The notes: generated by a model not told the origin, from the letters alone. DNA of 64,000 nucleotides from Aptenodytes patagonicus (GCF_965638725.1 NC_134982.1:42584799-42648798); one strand, 5' to 3'; shown: positions 14,301 to 24,546, numbered from the stretch's first letter. Program-made: numbers and translations.

Positions 14301-17300
14301 CAGGAAGAATTTGGTGCTTTCATATTTAAGTAAAACTAGGAAGGGCCCATAAAGTTTATACAAAGGAGAATATGAAAGAGTGAAAGAGCAACAACAGACA
14401 AAAGGAAACTACAGCAACAACACACTGTAGAAACAGCACAGAACACAAGCAATATAGAAACCGGGAGCACTGTGCAAACCTAAGGCATTTTGAGGCAGAA
14501 TGGCCTTTACATTTATTTTCATGAAAATACAGTCCTTGCAGACTGGGAGCCCCAGACACCAAGCTCCTCTTTCTATCCACAGAACTGGTAAAAAACTTGC
14601 TTTGCTCTGCCTGTGCTAACCAATGCACCACTGAGAAACAGCAATTCATCCACAGCTCACACACCTGATCCTTGGTACTCCTCACTGATGACCATGGGGA
14701 TCCTGAAGAAGCACTGCACAAAAATAAAACAACTGCTTTGTCCTGGAAAAGGTCTTCAGAAGTGACAGTAAGGCAAAAAAATAAAAACCCAAAAACAAAA
14801 CCAAAACAAAAACCCAAACAAAAAAAACACTTCAAAAGTTTTTTTTTCAAATCCCAACTCTGAGACGTTGAGAGCCACACAGCTTCAGATTTCACTTACA
14901 AACAGAAACAGCTTACACATCCCGTACATCAATTTACTTCTCTCAGAGCAATGTAATGTCAACCGTATTTGAACCAGTAACACTGGATACTTACTGTAAG
15001 ACAGCAATACTTAGGTTAGCTCTCAAACCTGCTATCAGACGTTAAAACAGTACAACTGAGCTAAGCTTTAAAACCAACTCCCCTGTTTAAGCTTAAGCAG
15101 TGCTGCCTCAGAGAGCTAGATTATTTATACTAAACCAGCACTTTCTTATACCTACACAAACACAAAAAGTGCTCTGTAAACATCATTAACACTTCTTCCA
15201 GACGTGGTCCACTCTTGCCCTTAATGGGGACTCCATCTGTGCAGGAAAGAATATAGCCTTTCACAGGCTTTGACTCCTTTTTTAATAATTATGATTCTAC
15301 AATTTTAAAAAAGAGACTCAAGTAGTATAGTCTATTTTTTCAAGGAGAAAGAAGTGATTTTTTTTTTTTTTTACCAATGACTATTAAATCAGGATCATCT
15401 TCTGATAACTTTCTTAAAACAAGTTTTAATCCATACTTACCAAAAGCACCAACGGCCTCTTCCATGTCGTTAAGCCTAAGATTCCAGATAAGATTACCTA
15501 CAATGTCAAAAAACATAGCATCACCAAGAAGCGAACAACTGTTCACAAAATGCCATTTACATGGTATTTATCACTGCTCTGACGAAAGGTACTTTGGAAC
15601 ACTATGACAATGCTGGGAAGATACAAAGATGCACTTTAAAGCCGAGAATAAGAGCCTGTACTGATGAGGTCCTTCACTCCTAAGAGCATCCTGTGAAATA
15701 ACACAATGAAATTTTAATCCACTGTTTTCTTATTTTTTCCTCACAGAAAACATGCAGGGGGACAAGAAGTTATGCCAGCAACTCCGACCTCAACAACTGC
15801 CTGAAAAATTACTTTCAGCCAGCTGAGTACTTGTTTTCTGCAACATAGCCAGTTTTTAGGTTTGCTTAGCCATCTCTTCTCCACCCTCGGTCACCACTCC
15901 ATCACTTCATTAAGTGCCTGTGAGTACCCATTCCTGCCTCTTCCCTTGTGCTGACCCTGGCCCTCTTCTGACCATTTCGGTGAACTAACTCCCAAAGCAT
16001 GAACCCTACCAAAACCACTGAAGAACACCAAAACTATCTGCCTGAACTGACTTGCTATTTCATCGGATGAATGCCAGTATCAGCACGAGGAAAGAAGAGA
16101 AAGTAAAAGCATCCCCTTCTGCAGCAGTAGTCGTTAGACCAAACTTGCTGAATCACAGAACTGAACCCTATGACTCTTTACCTTAGAGGGCAAAACAATT
16201 AAGGAAGGAGAAAGCATTGCTGTAGAGCTGAAGCAAATGGCATACCCAAATACTCTCCCACAGTAAGGATGGGAACCCTATAAAGAAAGGCAAATCAGTT
16301 TTTCAGCAGGTCCTGCAAATAAGCAGGTATACTTCTAATTCGTGGGACTTTGTAACTAAGCCAATTCACACCAAACTCCTACCCTAAAAAGAAAGAAGAC
16401 GACTAGAACAAACAGGAAGTTGCTCACTAGCATTTTTAATAAATCCCTTCTGTAGCTTCATTCACTTGACATGATCAATCTGATTTAGCGTAATGTGCAT
16501 ATATGACTTGGCCAAAACACCTACTGATATCATCACTGGTGTTGCAAAACCACATACGTAACTCTGCAGTTTCATAACAAATTATTTTTTGAATTCTGTG
16601 AGTGCAAAATAGTCACATGATTTTATAACAAAGCACATCAATACTGATGTGAATTGCTGTTTTGCCTTAAGGACAACAAGACTTATTTCATTAAGTTTGT
16701 TAAAGCTTTAAGATATATGAAAAGAAATTCTTAAAGTCTTCCTGATCTGTGCTTAACCAGTGCATCATAATCAGCATGTTGCATCTACAGTGAAAAAACC
16801 CCAGACATATCCTCAATTCCAGCTTTTAGTTGCCTCTACCTTTCCAGGTTGCTCCTGGGCTAAAATTTTCACTCATGCTGTTACACCCAAAAGGCATTTT
16901 TGGTAACTTTTCCAACCGAATATATTATTGTTTCAGCGCTAGCATTAAAAAAGTAAATGCCCTTCTTCGTTATTAAAGAGACTGAATACATCTATTTTAC
17001 ACGTGCAATTTTAAGACATTTTAAAAGCATAAGCATGGTTCTGTGTGCAGGGTTCAAAGAAAGTCCATAGCTTACATATATTTAAACTTGTTTTAATCTA
17101 GGGTAAGGAAAAAAAAGAAAGATGAAAGATCACAAAACAACATACACTTTTGGATGGTCTGGGTTCCCTCCCCTCTCCTCCTCCCTCCCCCCCATAAAGG
17201 CTGTCTGTACTTTCAGGGATGAGCATTGCATTATACACATGAATAGGAACTACTTGATCCCCAAACCGCAGATCACTGAGCACATTTCCACAGGTTGTGA

Positions 17301-18500
17301 ACAACACTAGAAACATAATTCAAGTGTTTGAACCGAGGGATAGGCTGATGCTGTTCACACCAGCAGCAGGAGCAGAGCATGCCAGCCACAGAACGCGACT
17401 TGCTCATTGCTCAAGGGCCCGCAAACTGGGCACAATCTATCCGACTATCTCCTATTATCTTCTGCTTACTACTGCCTAGCTTCTCCAATACGAACTATTA
17501 TATATTCTGTATTTATAAAGGTGCAGTTTAAAGCAGGGCCCAACAGGAGATGGAATAACTTCTCTCACTACTCTTTACAGAACTGTCAAAAGCCCATCTC
17601 TTTTTTTTTTCCCCAGGAACATCACCATTTTCTCTCTCTCTCACTGCAGTAACGGTACATGATGCACAAAAGCAGTGTGCAACACCTACATACACCACGA
17701 CTTGAGAAAATCCTGTTTCTGATTGCGTATAATAATTGAGTACATTTTTTTAGGCTAAAACGCACACCAGGAAACAAATCCGGAATCTAGTTGTCTCTAC
17801 GTTTGTGATCCCGCTGGGGTCCATGCTGTCACCCTGGTAAAACTGCTAGCAAAAGTGTAACTGCTCATTACTTCCGAGTAAGAGAAAGCTCGCTCTTCGC
17901 TTTTACAGCAGCGGGAGCAAACGTTTCTCGGTGACAGACAGCAGCTCTGCCCCGGAGGTCCCGCGTACTCCAAGCTTAACGTCAGCGCTGCGCGCAGGGC
18001 CGGCGGGTCTCCCAGCGACCGGCGGGCGCCGGGAACGGCGGCTGCCGCGCCCCCGCGCCGCGCACAGGCACCGGGCCGGCCAGGACGGGTGCGGGTCGGT
18101 GCCCGGGTGCGGGTCCGCGGCGGTGACTTACTGAGGAGCCGGCCCAGAAGGGACAGGCGTTCTTCACCTGCGGGGCGCTGCTCAGCGACAGCGCCCCGAA
18201 GTTCAGCGCCACCAGCGAGCAGCCCAGGACGATCTGCAGCAGCCCCAGCGAGAGCAGCGGTCGGGCCGGCAGCGAGCCGGCGCCCGCGGCCGGCGCGGCG
18301 GAGCGCGGGCTGCGGTGTTGCGGCAAGCCGGGGCGGCAGCCGCGAGAGCGGAGGGGCGGCAGCGAGGGGTCGGCGGCCGCGGCGGACAGCGAGTCCGCCG
18401 ACGCCGCCGTGCCGGCGGTGGTGGCCGCCGCCGCCTGGGGTAGCGGGGCGAGCCCCGAGACGGGGCAGCAGGAGCCCGGCAGCACCACCGGCAGCGACAT
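2187..18500 (-). CDS. ENTREP1: ENTREP1 (FAM189A2), exons 1-6, 3' end outside window
   Basis: This is a multi-exon gene assembled by hand on the minus strand. Six coding exons join in frame to 296 codons plus two bases. The product is a four-pass membrane protein of the ENTREP/FAM189 family. Family knowledge: ENTREP1 sits on endosomes, binds epsin, and activates the E3 ligase ITCH through PPxY motifs, affecting CXCR4 turnover. Seen here: an Ala/Pro-rich N-terminus (residues 1-80), TM1 about 82-104, TM2 about 118-136, TM3 about 143-163, a Cys-rich loop (ICFCCEEF, about 187-194), TM4 about 224-251, then an acidic stretch and PPSY at 281-284. Introns 1-5 are all phase 0 and intron 6 is phase 2. 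The tail exons expected in the family are not found between 1 and 2186. Paralogue ENTREP2 (FAM189A1) is the main alternative; I prefer ENTREP1 from remembered sequence similarity. Family assignment is near certain, paralogue about 80%. Confidence 0.88.
2422..2529 (-). CDS. ENTREP1: ENTREP1 exon 5 (TM4)
   Basis: The exon holds 36 codons in phase 0, with acceptor CATGTTCTTCAG and donor GTAAGTGAG. It starts [20 protein letters not shown], the fourth membrane segment, and ends [11 protein letters not shown] on the cytoplasmic side. It is too short and too closely flanked by stops to stand out as an open frame, and I found it by looking for the expected TM4 downstream of exon 4. Confidence 0.9.
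2530..3295 (-). other. ENTREP1 intron 4
   Basis: The intron runs from donor GTACCC to acceptor CTTCAG. It contains an AC/AT-rich stretch with many AATAA-type words at 2585-2640. I see no other feature. Confidence 0.75.
3296..3424 (-). CDS. ENTREP1: ENTREP1 exon 4 (Cys-rich loop)
   Basis: The exon holds 43 codons between an AAAG acceptor and a GTACCC donor, both phase 0. It encodes [20 protein letters not shown] and then a segment ending [10 protein letters not shown]. It is the extracytoplasmic or luminal loop between TM3 and TM4, and its Cys residues are the likely disulphide formers. The polypyrimidine tract is short (TTTTTAAAG), so the acceptor looks weak, but the reading frame and the family match settle it. 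Confidence 0.88.
3425..5266 (-). other. ENTREP1 intron 3
   Basis: This intron of 1.84 kb lies between exons 3 and 4. It is AT-rich and unique-looking. No repeat or coding trace was recognised. Confidence 0.75.
5267..5377 (-). CDS. ENTREP1: ENTREP1 exon 3 (TM3)
   Basis: The exon holds 37 codons in phase 0 on both sides. The acceptor is TTGTTGTTCCAG and the donor is GTGAGC. It begins [20 protein letters not shown], the third membrane segment, and continues into the luminal loop ending VSSVPRCNL. The next exon starts with V, restoring the family pattern RCxLVD. Confidence 0.9.
7200..7320 (+). repeat. Possible MIR-like CORE-SINE fragment
   Basis: The stretch GATGAAGAAATGGAGGTC followed by AAGTTACTTGGCCAATGTCA resembles the 3' part of MIR-type SINEs (GATGAGGAAACTGAGGC then AAGTAACTTGCCCAAGGTCA). 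Divergence is high and the 5' half is not recognisable. Confidence 0.4.
7321..7370 (+). repeat. A21 followed by GA-rich simple repeat
   Basis: A run of 21 A is followed by AG dinucleotides and AAAGAGAG units. It directly follows the MIR-like fragment and may be an expanded A-rich tail. Confidence 0.8.
7876..8930 (-). mobile_element. CR1 LINE, 5'-truncated, ORF2 C-terminal part
   Basis: The left end has the CR1 3' signature (TCATTGAGGTTGGAAGGGACC). The minus-strand frame 8777-8181 reads the end of the CR1 reverse transcriptase protein, with the familiar blocks [16 protein letters not shown]-like [11 protein letters not shown] and [20 protein letters not shown]. The frame is still open over nearly 200 codons. 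Just upstream of it the sequence also resembles CR1 but is broken. It is a retrotransposon in sense orientation within ENTREP1 intron 2. Confidence 0.92.
11084..11108 (+). repeat. G-rich tract with quadruplex potential
   Basis: A run of nine G is followed by T, five G, TA, four G and TGAGG. Split as four G-runs it fits a G-quadruplex on the plus strand, which is the template strand of ENTREP1 intron 2. Confidence 0.6.
13799..14023 (-). mobile_element. CR1 LINE 3' fragment
   Basis: It starts at its 3' end with TTTCAGTTGGAAGGGACCTA and continues through the typical CR1 3' region (CATCTAGTCCAACTGC, CCACCTCTCTAGAAAGCCTG). It is non-coding and severely 5'-truncated. Confidence 0.88.
14086..14295 (-). 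mobile_element. CR1 LINE 3' fragment, older or divergent subfamily
   Basis: It begins CAGAATCACATAATCATAGA and carries GCTGCAAGGGACGTCAGAAG, the CR1 3' signature with many changes, then CAAAGCAGGGTCAGC. Only 60 bases separate it from the previous fragment, in the same orientation, so the two may be independent insertions at a favoured site. Confidence 0.75.
15441..15497 (-). CDS. ENTREP1: ENTREP1 exon 2 (19 codons, TM2 and following loop)
   Basis: This is a short 57-bp exon. The acceptor is a T-rich tract ending GACATTGTAG and the donor is GTAAGTATGG. In phase 0 it reads [19 protein letters not shown], which completes the second membrane segment and the short TWKRP loop conserved in ENTREP proteins. 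The same DNA is also open in another frame for 68 codons (15340-15546), but that frame ignores both splice sites. Confidence 0.9.
15498..18131 (-). other. ENTREP1 intron 1
   Basis: The intron is 2.63 kb. It is AT-rich for most of its length and becomes GC-rich in the last 200 bases next to exon 1, inside the CpG island. I recognised no repeats other than short CT runs near 17630. Confidence 0.7.
18132..18500 (-). CDS. ENTREP1: ENTREP1 exon 1 (start codon, TM1, start of TM2)
   Basis: The exon encodes 123 residues from ATG at 18500 to a consensus donor (TCA|GTAAGT). It begins [14 protein letters not shown], as I remember for the mammalian orthologue, and no upstream in-frame Met exists before a stop. 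The first 80 residues are rich in Ala, Pro and Ser. A hydrophobic segment ([18 protein letters not shown]) forms TM1, and the conserved family signature [13 protein letters not shown] ends the exon. Reading past the donor gives a spurious longer open frame to 17982. The base before the ATG at -3 is C, so the Kozak context is not ideal. Confidence 0.9.
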
Positions 18501-18830
18501 GGGGGGCGGCGGCTGCTCTCCGCCGGCGGCCGCTGCGGGCGCCGGGCCGGGCCGGGCGGGGCCGGCCCTCCGCCGCCCCTGTGCCAGCCCACCCGGGCGC
18601 CGACTTCCTGTGGCGCTCCCCTCCCCTCACCTCTCCTGTCCGCCGTGGGAGACGACGCCGCGCCGGCGCTGGCCGTAGCCTCCAGCTGTCCGCCGGGGCA
18701 AGCGGCCGGCCGCCCGCATCCCGCGGCCGGCGTCAAGCCCGCCGCAAGGTGCCTCGGCGGACCCTCGACCCCCGCCCCGCTGGCCCGCCGCCGCACCCCG
18801 GACTCTCCCGGCCGCAGAGCCAAACCTCCC

Positions 18831-18885
18831 TTCCCGTCCCGTCCCGTCCCGTCCCGTCCCGTCCCGTCCCTTCCCGTCCCGTCCC
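18831..18885 (-). repeat. (GGGAC)n minisatellite in the promoter
   Basis: Eleven 5-bp units read GTCCC or TTCCC on the plus strand, nine of them GTCCC. On the minus strand this is GGGAC repeated, with G-runs spaced by AC, which satisfies the G-quadruplex pattern. It lies 331 bases upstream of the ENTREP1 ATG, in the core promoter or 5' UTR. Confidence 0.9.
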
Positions 18886-19049
18886 GGTATGGGTGTTCCT
18901 GCTGCTACATGGACCGTTTTGTTCTAATCTTGGCGGTTTTTTTCCCTCCCCTTGTTAACGTGCTCCCTCCTACCCCTCCTCCCTTGCCCTTTTTCCTTTG
19001 GTCGCTGTTGTTACCGAGCAGTAAGCTTGAAGTTTTAAAATAACTCTTC

Positions 19050-20545
19050 CTGGGAGGAGGGTGGGGGAAGCCAATGGATTGCATTTCGCATTGTTGGCGC
19101 CCTTCCCAACAAGAGGAGGAGGTTTGGCAGACAAAACGGTGTGTATGTGCGTGTGTCCCATGTTGTCTGAGCAAAGATAAGGGCAGAGAAATCTGTTTAC
19201 CCGCTGAAGTTGTTTGTTTCCTTTTTCCTCCCCCACGTTTTCCCTGGGAAAAGCTTGCTGTGACCATGGCCTGTCCTCTTCCACCTGACGTGCTCCAAGG
19301 AAGGAGGATCGGGAATTTACTTCGGCTGTGTGTGCTCCTCTCTTCAGCTCAGCCAAAGCAATTTTATACCTGTTGGGCTTGTCTGGACATGACTTTGAAA
19401 AATAGAGAATCTCAGATATGAAAAATAGAGCTTTTACTACTATAGGAAAATAAGCCGTGTTAAAGGTGTCATTGGCTCAGATGAGAGCACTCGCTCCTCT
19501 GCAGAGAAAGGTGCAGCTCCAGCACTCGGGAAAGGATTTTGAAACTGTGTTACAATAATGCATAAGGTCTTACACAAAAAAAAAGGAAAAGATTCATCAT
19601 TAGAGAGGCTGCTCTTGGAGTTACATCCTTCGTGCACCTCTGTTGATTTTCTGCCTGAAGATTCAGGATTTAGGGTACTTCTTACCAAGAAAAAATCAGC
19701 TGCTGCCCTAGACCACCATCTTGCAGTCAAGCCCTCACAAATCAGCCTTTATGCCAGGGTTTATGGACCAGGGTTTGGAGCAATAGATTTTAATACCCGA
19801 GACTGTGTAAGAGGGCTGCCCAAGCACTACTGCCCTTGCATATGACTATATGCCCTTCCCAGTCTTTAACTCATCCATTAATTAGTAAACATGTAACTTT
19901 AACCATATATGTGAGACTGAAGACTATCATACACATGCTAACTCACATTAAACTTTATATGTTTTTGCCTTTTATTCTGTTAAATGAAAATAGAATTGCA
20001 GATACTGTAAATACGCTGAAAGCTCACTAATACCAAGCTACTGGAAAATGCTATGTCCATATATTTCAGGGCTTCAGAGTAGATGCCCCAATCTTAGCTT
20101 GCCAAATCCACAAAACGCAGCCAAAGATAAAAGGTGCTCCATCAAAGGACAGATTTCAGCTCTATTCGACTAGCAGCTTACTTGTAACAAGTAAAAACAG
20201 GGTATCTGCCCTTCATCTAGTGAATGGGATCTTGTAAATCTTGATATTTATTTCCAATTTCTTCGAACATGACCTTCTTTCTAACTTTCAAAAATAAAAG
20301 CTGAAAAGAAGTACATCAGAACAAAAAGTTATTTTCAGTCTAAAGCAATGAGTTGTTACTTCATATCTCAAAAATGCAAACCTACAATGTACTAACTCAT
20401 GAGCTCAAAGTTCTCTGTGTTTTGGATCTGCACATTGCTTTCTTTGTAGCCTTTTACTGCCTTGTCTTAATCTGGGAAACAGGAAAAATATCTAGATCCT
20501 TTTTCATCACATGCTGCATGTCACTCCAAGTACCTGAAACTCCAA
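19050..20545. other. 5' flank of ENTREP1, nothing recognised
   Basis: This is unique sequence grading from the CpG island edge to AT-rich DNA. Open frames here have no family features. A divergent non-coding transcript from the CpG island is possible but nothing in the sequence shows it. Confidence 0.5.
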
Positions 20546-20548
20546 AGA

Positions 20549-21800
20549 GTCATAGAATCATAGAATAGTTTGGGTTGGAAGGGACCTTTAAAGGTCATCT
20601 AATCCAACCCCCCTGCCCTGGGCAGGGACATCTTCAACTAGATCAGGTTGCTCAGAGCCCTGTCCAACCTGACCTTGAATGTTTCCAGGGATGGGGCATC
20701 CACCACCTCTCTGGGCAACCTGTTCTAGTGCTTCACCACCCTCAGCGTAAAAAATTTCTTCCTTATGTCCAATTTAAATCTGCCTACTTTTAGTTTAAAA
20801 CCATTACACCTTGTTCTATCGCTACAGGCCCTACTAAAAAGTCTGTCCCCATCCTTCTTATAAGCCCCTTTTAAGTATTGAAAGGCTGCAATAAGGTCTC
20901 CCCAAAGCCTTCTCTTCTCTAGGCTGAACAACCCCAACTCTCTCAGCCTTTCCTCATAGGAGAGGTGTTCCAGGCTAAAGAACCCAAACTCTCAGCCTCT
21001 CTTCATAGGAGAGGTGTTCCATCCCCCTGATCATTTTTGTGGCCCTCTTCTGGACCCGCTCCAACAGGTCTACGTCTTTCTTGTACTGAGGTCCCCAGAG
21101 CTAGACACAGTACTCCAGGTGGGGTCTCACTAGAGCAAAGTAGAGAGGCAGAATCTCTTCCCTTGACCTGCTGGCCACACTTCTTTTGATGCAGCCCAGG
21201 ATATGACTGGCCGCCTGGGCTGCGAGCGCACATTGCTGGCTCATGTCCAGCTTTTCACCCACCAGTACCCCCAGGTCCTTCTTGGCAGGGCTGCTCTCAA
21301 TCCCTTCATCCCCCAGCCTGTATTGATACCGGGGGTAGCCCCAACCTAGGTGCAGGACCTTGCACTTGGCCTTGTTGAACCTCGTAAGGTTCACACAGGT
21401 CCACTTCTCGAGCTCGTCCAGGTCCCTCTGGACGGCATCCCATCCCCCAGGCATGTCAACTGCACCACTCAGCTTGGTGTCATCTGCAAACTTGCTGAGG
21501 GTGCACTCGATCCCACTGGCTATGTCATTGATGAAGATATTAAACAGTACCGGTCCCAGTACGGACCCCTGTGGGACACCACTCGTCATCAATCTCCATC
21601 CGGACATTGAGCCGTTGACCACTAACTCTCTGGATGCGACCATCCAGCCAATTCCTTATCCACCGAACAGTCCATCCATTAAATCCATATCTCTCCAATT
21701 TAGAGGGAAGGATGTTGTAGGGGACCATGTCAAAGGCCTGAGAGAAGTCCAGGTAGATGACGTCTGTAGAAGAGGAGGACTGATCTGAAACAGACACATT
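20549..21800 (-). mobile_element. CR1 LINE, reverse transcriptase region to 3' end
   Basis: The left end has tandem TCATAGAA and GGGTTGGAAGGGACC, the CR1 3' terminus. On the minus strand, the frame 21833-21540 carries [14 protein letters not shown] and the frame 21643-21101 carries [20 protein letters not shown] and [10 protein letters not shown]. Together these are the catalytic core of a non-LTR reverse transcriptase. The element is broken by frameshifts and contains a 50-bp tandem duplication at 20921-21020. It is young enough that most blocks are readable. Confidence 0.93.
20921..21020 (-). repeat. 50-bp tandem duplication inside CR1
   Basis: The block AGGCTGAACAACCCCAACTC ... GGAGAGGTGTTCC (20921-20971) is immediately followed by a diverged second copy (20972-21020) ending in the same GGAGAGGTGTTCC. 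It arose after or within this CR1 copy. Confidence 0.85.
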
Positions 21801-21853
21801 TTGCATGGTGGCTGCATTTATAATCCAAACCAAGAATATCTGGGCTTATTGCT
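21801..21853 (+). repeat. 53-bp direct repeat, copy A
   Basis: This segment aligns without gaps to 24547-24599 with 40 of 53 identical bases by hand count, ending in the identical GGCTTATTGCT. The two copies flank the plus-strand CR1. The right half may itself read as CR1 ORF2 leading into the EMWWDSSPD block. Confidence 0.6.
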
Positions 21854-24525
21854 GAGATGTGGTGGGACAGCTCGCCTGACTAAGTGCTGCAACAGGTGGA
21901 TACAAGCCCTTCAGGAAAGACAGGCAGAGGAGACAAGAACACGGCCTGCCCTCTATCTGAAGGAGCAGCTCAGCTGTATGAGACTCCTCTATGGGACGGG
22001 TGAGAATTTGCAGCTGAGGGTCAGAGGAGAGACCCTGTGTGTCTCTCCCTGTGTTACACAGAGAATAACTGTGATACTGTGGTGGGGGTGTGTTAGTACT
22101 GATCACGGTGAGGAAAAGGGTGAAATCTTTGAAAAATTAAGGGAAGTCTTAGTGTTATAGAAACTCTCACTCAGGAGAGGGATATCCCTGACATCTCCTG
22201 GAAGAGCAACATGGCTGGATGCAAGCCATCCAGGAGGTTTTCTGGAGGATGTCAAGGGTAATTTTTTGTTGTACAGGTACTGGATGGGCCAACCAGGGTT
22301 GAATCACAGCAGGTGATGCACAGCTGGATCTACTGTTCACCGAGAAGGAAGAACTGATTGGGGATGTGGTAATTGGTGGCTGATTTTGATGTAGTGGAGG
22401 TCAAGTTCCTGGGGCAAGGGAGGGTGGCAGGAGAGTGGCAGAGCACAGACCCTGGGCTTTAGGAGAGCAGATTTTGGCTTATTCAGGGAACTGGCAAGTG
22501 ATATTTCATGGGAGTGAGCTCTGAAGGGCAAAGGAGCCCAGGAAAGATGGTCAGCCTTTAAAGGAGAGCATCCTCCATGCAATAAGGATGGCCCATCCCA
22601 ATACTCAGTAAACCAAGGGGACGTACAAGAAGGCAGATGCCCAGGCAAAAAGAACTGCCTACAAGACAGGGAATCAGAGACAGGCCACAAGGAAGGAATT
22701 GAGAAACATTGCCTGGGCATGCGGGGGCAGTGTCAAAGAGGCTAGTGCTCAGCCAGAGTTCAGGTTTGCAAAACATGTCAAGGGAAACAAGAAGAGTTTC
22801 TACTACTGTTAGCAGTAAAAAACTGACCAAAGACAACCTGTTTCTGAATGGGGCAGGAGATATAGAGGCAGCGGACGCAGGTAAGGCAATGGTACTCACT
22901 GCCGCCATTGTCACTAGCAAGGTCTGTCAGGCCTCTGCACATAGAGATGGGGCTCAAGGAAAGATGAACTACCAGTAGGGGATTGAGACTGAGACGGATT
23001 GATTTCAAATACTTGATCCACACAAGTCCCTGAGACCTGATAGGCTGCACCTGAAGGTGCTGAGGGAGATGGCTGATGTCCTTACAAAGCCACTCTCCAT
23101 CAGCCTTGAGAGGTTGTGGGTACTGGGGGAGGCCCCCAATGACTGGAGGAAGGCAAATGTCACACCCATCTTGAGAAAAAGGTAAAAACTAACCTGAGGA
23201 ACTACAGGCCAGTTAGCATCACTTCGGTCCCTGAGAATATCATGGGCCAGGCATGTTCTTTGGGCACATGGAGAAGGCAGTGACTGGAAACAGTCAGCAT
23301 GGATTTATTAAAGATAAATCACGCCTGACCAACCTGATCATTTTCTATGGTAAAATGACTGGATTTGTAGATGAGGGAAGTGCAGTGGATGCCATTTAGC
23401 TCTACTTCAACAAGGCCTTTAACACTGTCTCCCACAGTATTCTTGTATCAAGTTTAGGATATTACCGTCTGAATGGGAGGACAACTACATGGGTAGAAAA
23501 CTGGTAGAAAAAATGGTCTGGCTCAGAGGTCATGGTCAGTGGGTCATACTCTACCTGGAGGCCTGTACCAAGAGTGGTTCTGCAGTGGTCTATCATGGGA
23601 CCTGTCCTGTTTAACATCTCAGAAGAGTGGATGAAAGGCATTCTCATCAAGTTTGGAGATGACAACAAATTGGGAGCAACCAGTTGATATGGTGGAAGGC
23701 AGGGCTGCCATTCAGAGGTACCTGGACAGGTGGGAAGAATGGACCAAGAAAGACCAGAAGAAACTCAGCAAGGACAAATATGGAGTCCTGCACTGGAAAG
23801 GCAGAGCCCTGCAGTGACACAGGCTGGGGCTGGTGGGGCTGAGGAGCAGCTCTGAGGGATGGCTCTGGATGCTGGTGGACAGCGAGCTGAGCCAGGGCCA
23901 GCCGTGTGCCTGGGTGATAACGAGGGCCAGGGGTGCCTGGGGCAGTGTGAGTAGAACATGGCCCTGAGAGCCAAGTGAGGGGCTGTCATTTCCCGTTAGC
24001 ACTTGTTAGACAACATCTAGATACTGCATCTAGTTTGTCCTCCCTCACCTCCCAGTCCAGGAAAGATGCTGATAAACTGGAGTGAGTTCAGTAGAGAGAA
24101 ATCATGATGGTTGTGGGTGGGAGCACAGGATCTTCAAGGAGAGGGTTGTCTGGAGAAGAGGCAGCTTTACTGAGACCCATACGTGCAGTCCCCCAGCGTA
24201 CACCAGGAATGGACTGAGGAGATAGAGCCAGGGTCCTCATAGTGGTGTGTGGTGGGAGCATGAGAGGCAACAGGTATAATTTAAAATCAGAGAGATGCAG
24301 ACAGGGTGTAAGGAGAAACTCTTCCTTGTGAGGGTAGCCCCGCTGTGGAACCAGGGCCCAGAAAGTCTGTGTCCCCTCCATCCTTGGAGGTTTTCGAGCC
24401 CTGACTGGGTAAAGCCCTGAGGAACCTGGTCTGAGCCCAGAGGTGGCCTTGCTCTGGCCAGGAGGCTGAACTGGACACCTCCTGCAGTCCCTGCCAGCCT
24501 GAATTGATCTATGATCTCATGAGCA
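21854..24525 (+). mobile_element. Long, old CR1 LINE on the plus strand
   Basis: Near the left end the frame reads EMWWDSSPD, close to the CR1 endonuclease block (ETWWDSSHDW). Farther on are endonuclease and reverse transcriptase sections recognisable at DNA level: TTCAACAAGGCCTTTAACAC at about 23406, and GACCTGTCCTGTTTAACATC at about 23599. A worn 3' end (GATCTATGATCTCATGA) lies near 24520. It is full of stops and frameshifts, spans most of the ORF2 length and runs head-to-head with the CR1 at 20549-21800. Confidence 0.85.
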
Positions 24526-24546
24526 CTGAACTGAAGATGCATCCTT

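Larger units (their letters stand above)
5378..15440 (-). other. ENTREP1 intron 2
   Basis: This is the largest intron seen, at 10.06 kb. It holds a CT dinucleotide run (5567-5583), a possible MIR-like SINE with an A-rich tail (7200-7370), a long CR1 (7876-8930), a G-rich tract (11084-11108) and two short CR1 fragments (13799-14295). The rest is AT-rich unique sequence. Confidence 0.75.
17930..18890 (-). promoter_or_regulatory. CpG island promoter of ENTREP1
   Basis: There is a sharp change from AT-rich sequence to about 900 bases very rich in C, G and CpG, covering exon 1 and its 5' flank. Numerous GGGCGG-like and CCGCCC-like words could bind Sp1/KLF factors. No TATA box is evident upstream of the ATG on the minus strand, so a dispersed TATA-less start is likely. 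The transcription start itself cannot be read from the sequence. Confidence 0.8.

Noticed and set aside
14356..14895. 179-codon minus-strand frame with Phe- and Cys-rich stretches
   Set aside because: It lies in intron 2 and much of it is the translation of A/C-rich low-complexity sequence. It has no family similarity.
15340..15546. 68-codon minus-strand frame with a protein-like sequence ending in a lysine run
   Set aside because: It reads ENTREP1 exon 2 in the wrong frame and runs through both splice sites and a T-tract; the phase-0 frame gives the conserved TWKRP loop.
17797..18630. 277-codon minus-strand frame overlapping exon 1
   Set aside because: It uses a different frame from the conserved ENTREP1 product, is low-complexity, and runs past the strong donor at 18131.
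18089..18958. 289-codon plus-strand frame rich in Arg, Pro and Ala
   Set aside because: It is antisense to ENTREP1 exon 1 in a CpG island, where stop codons are rare in all frames. It shows no domain and ends in the GTCCC repeat.
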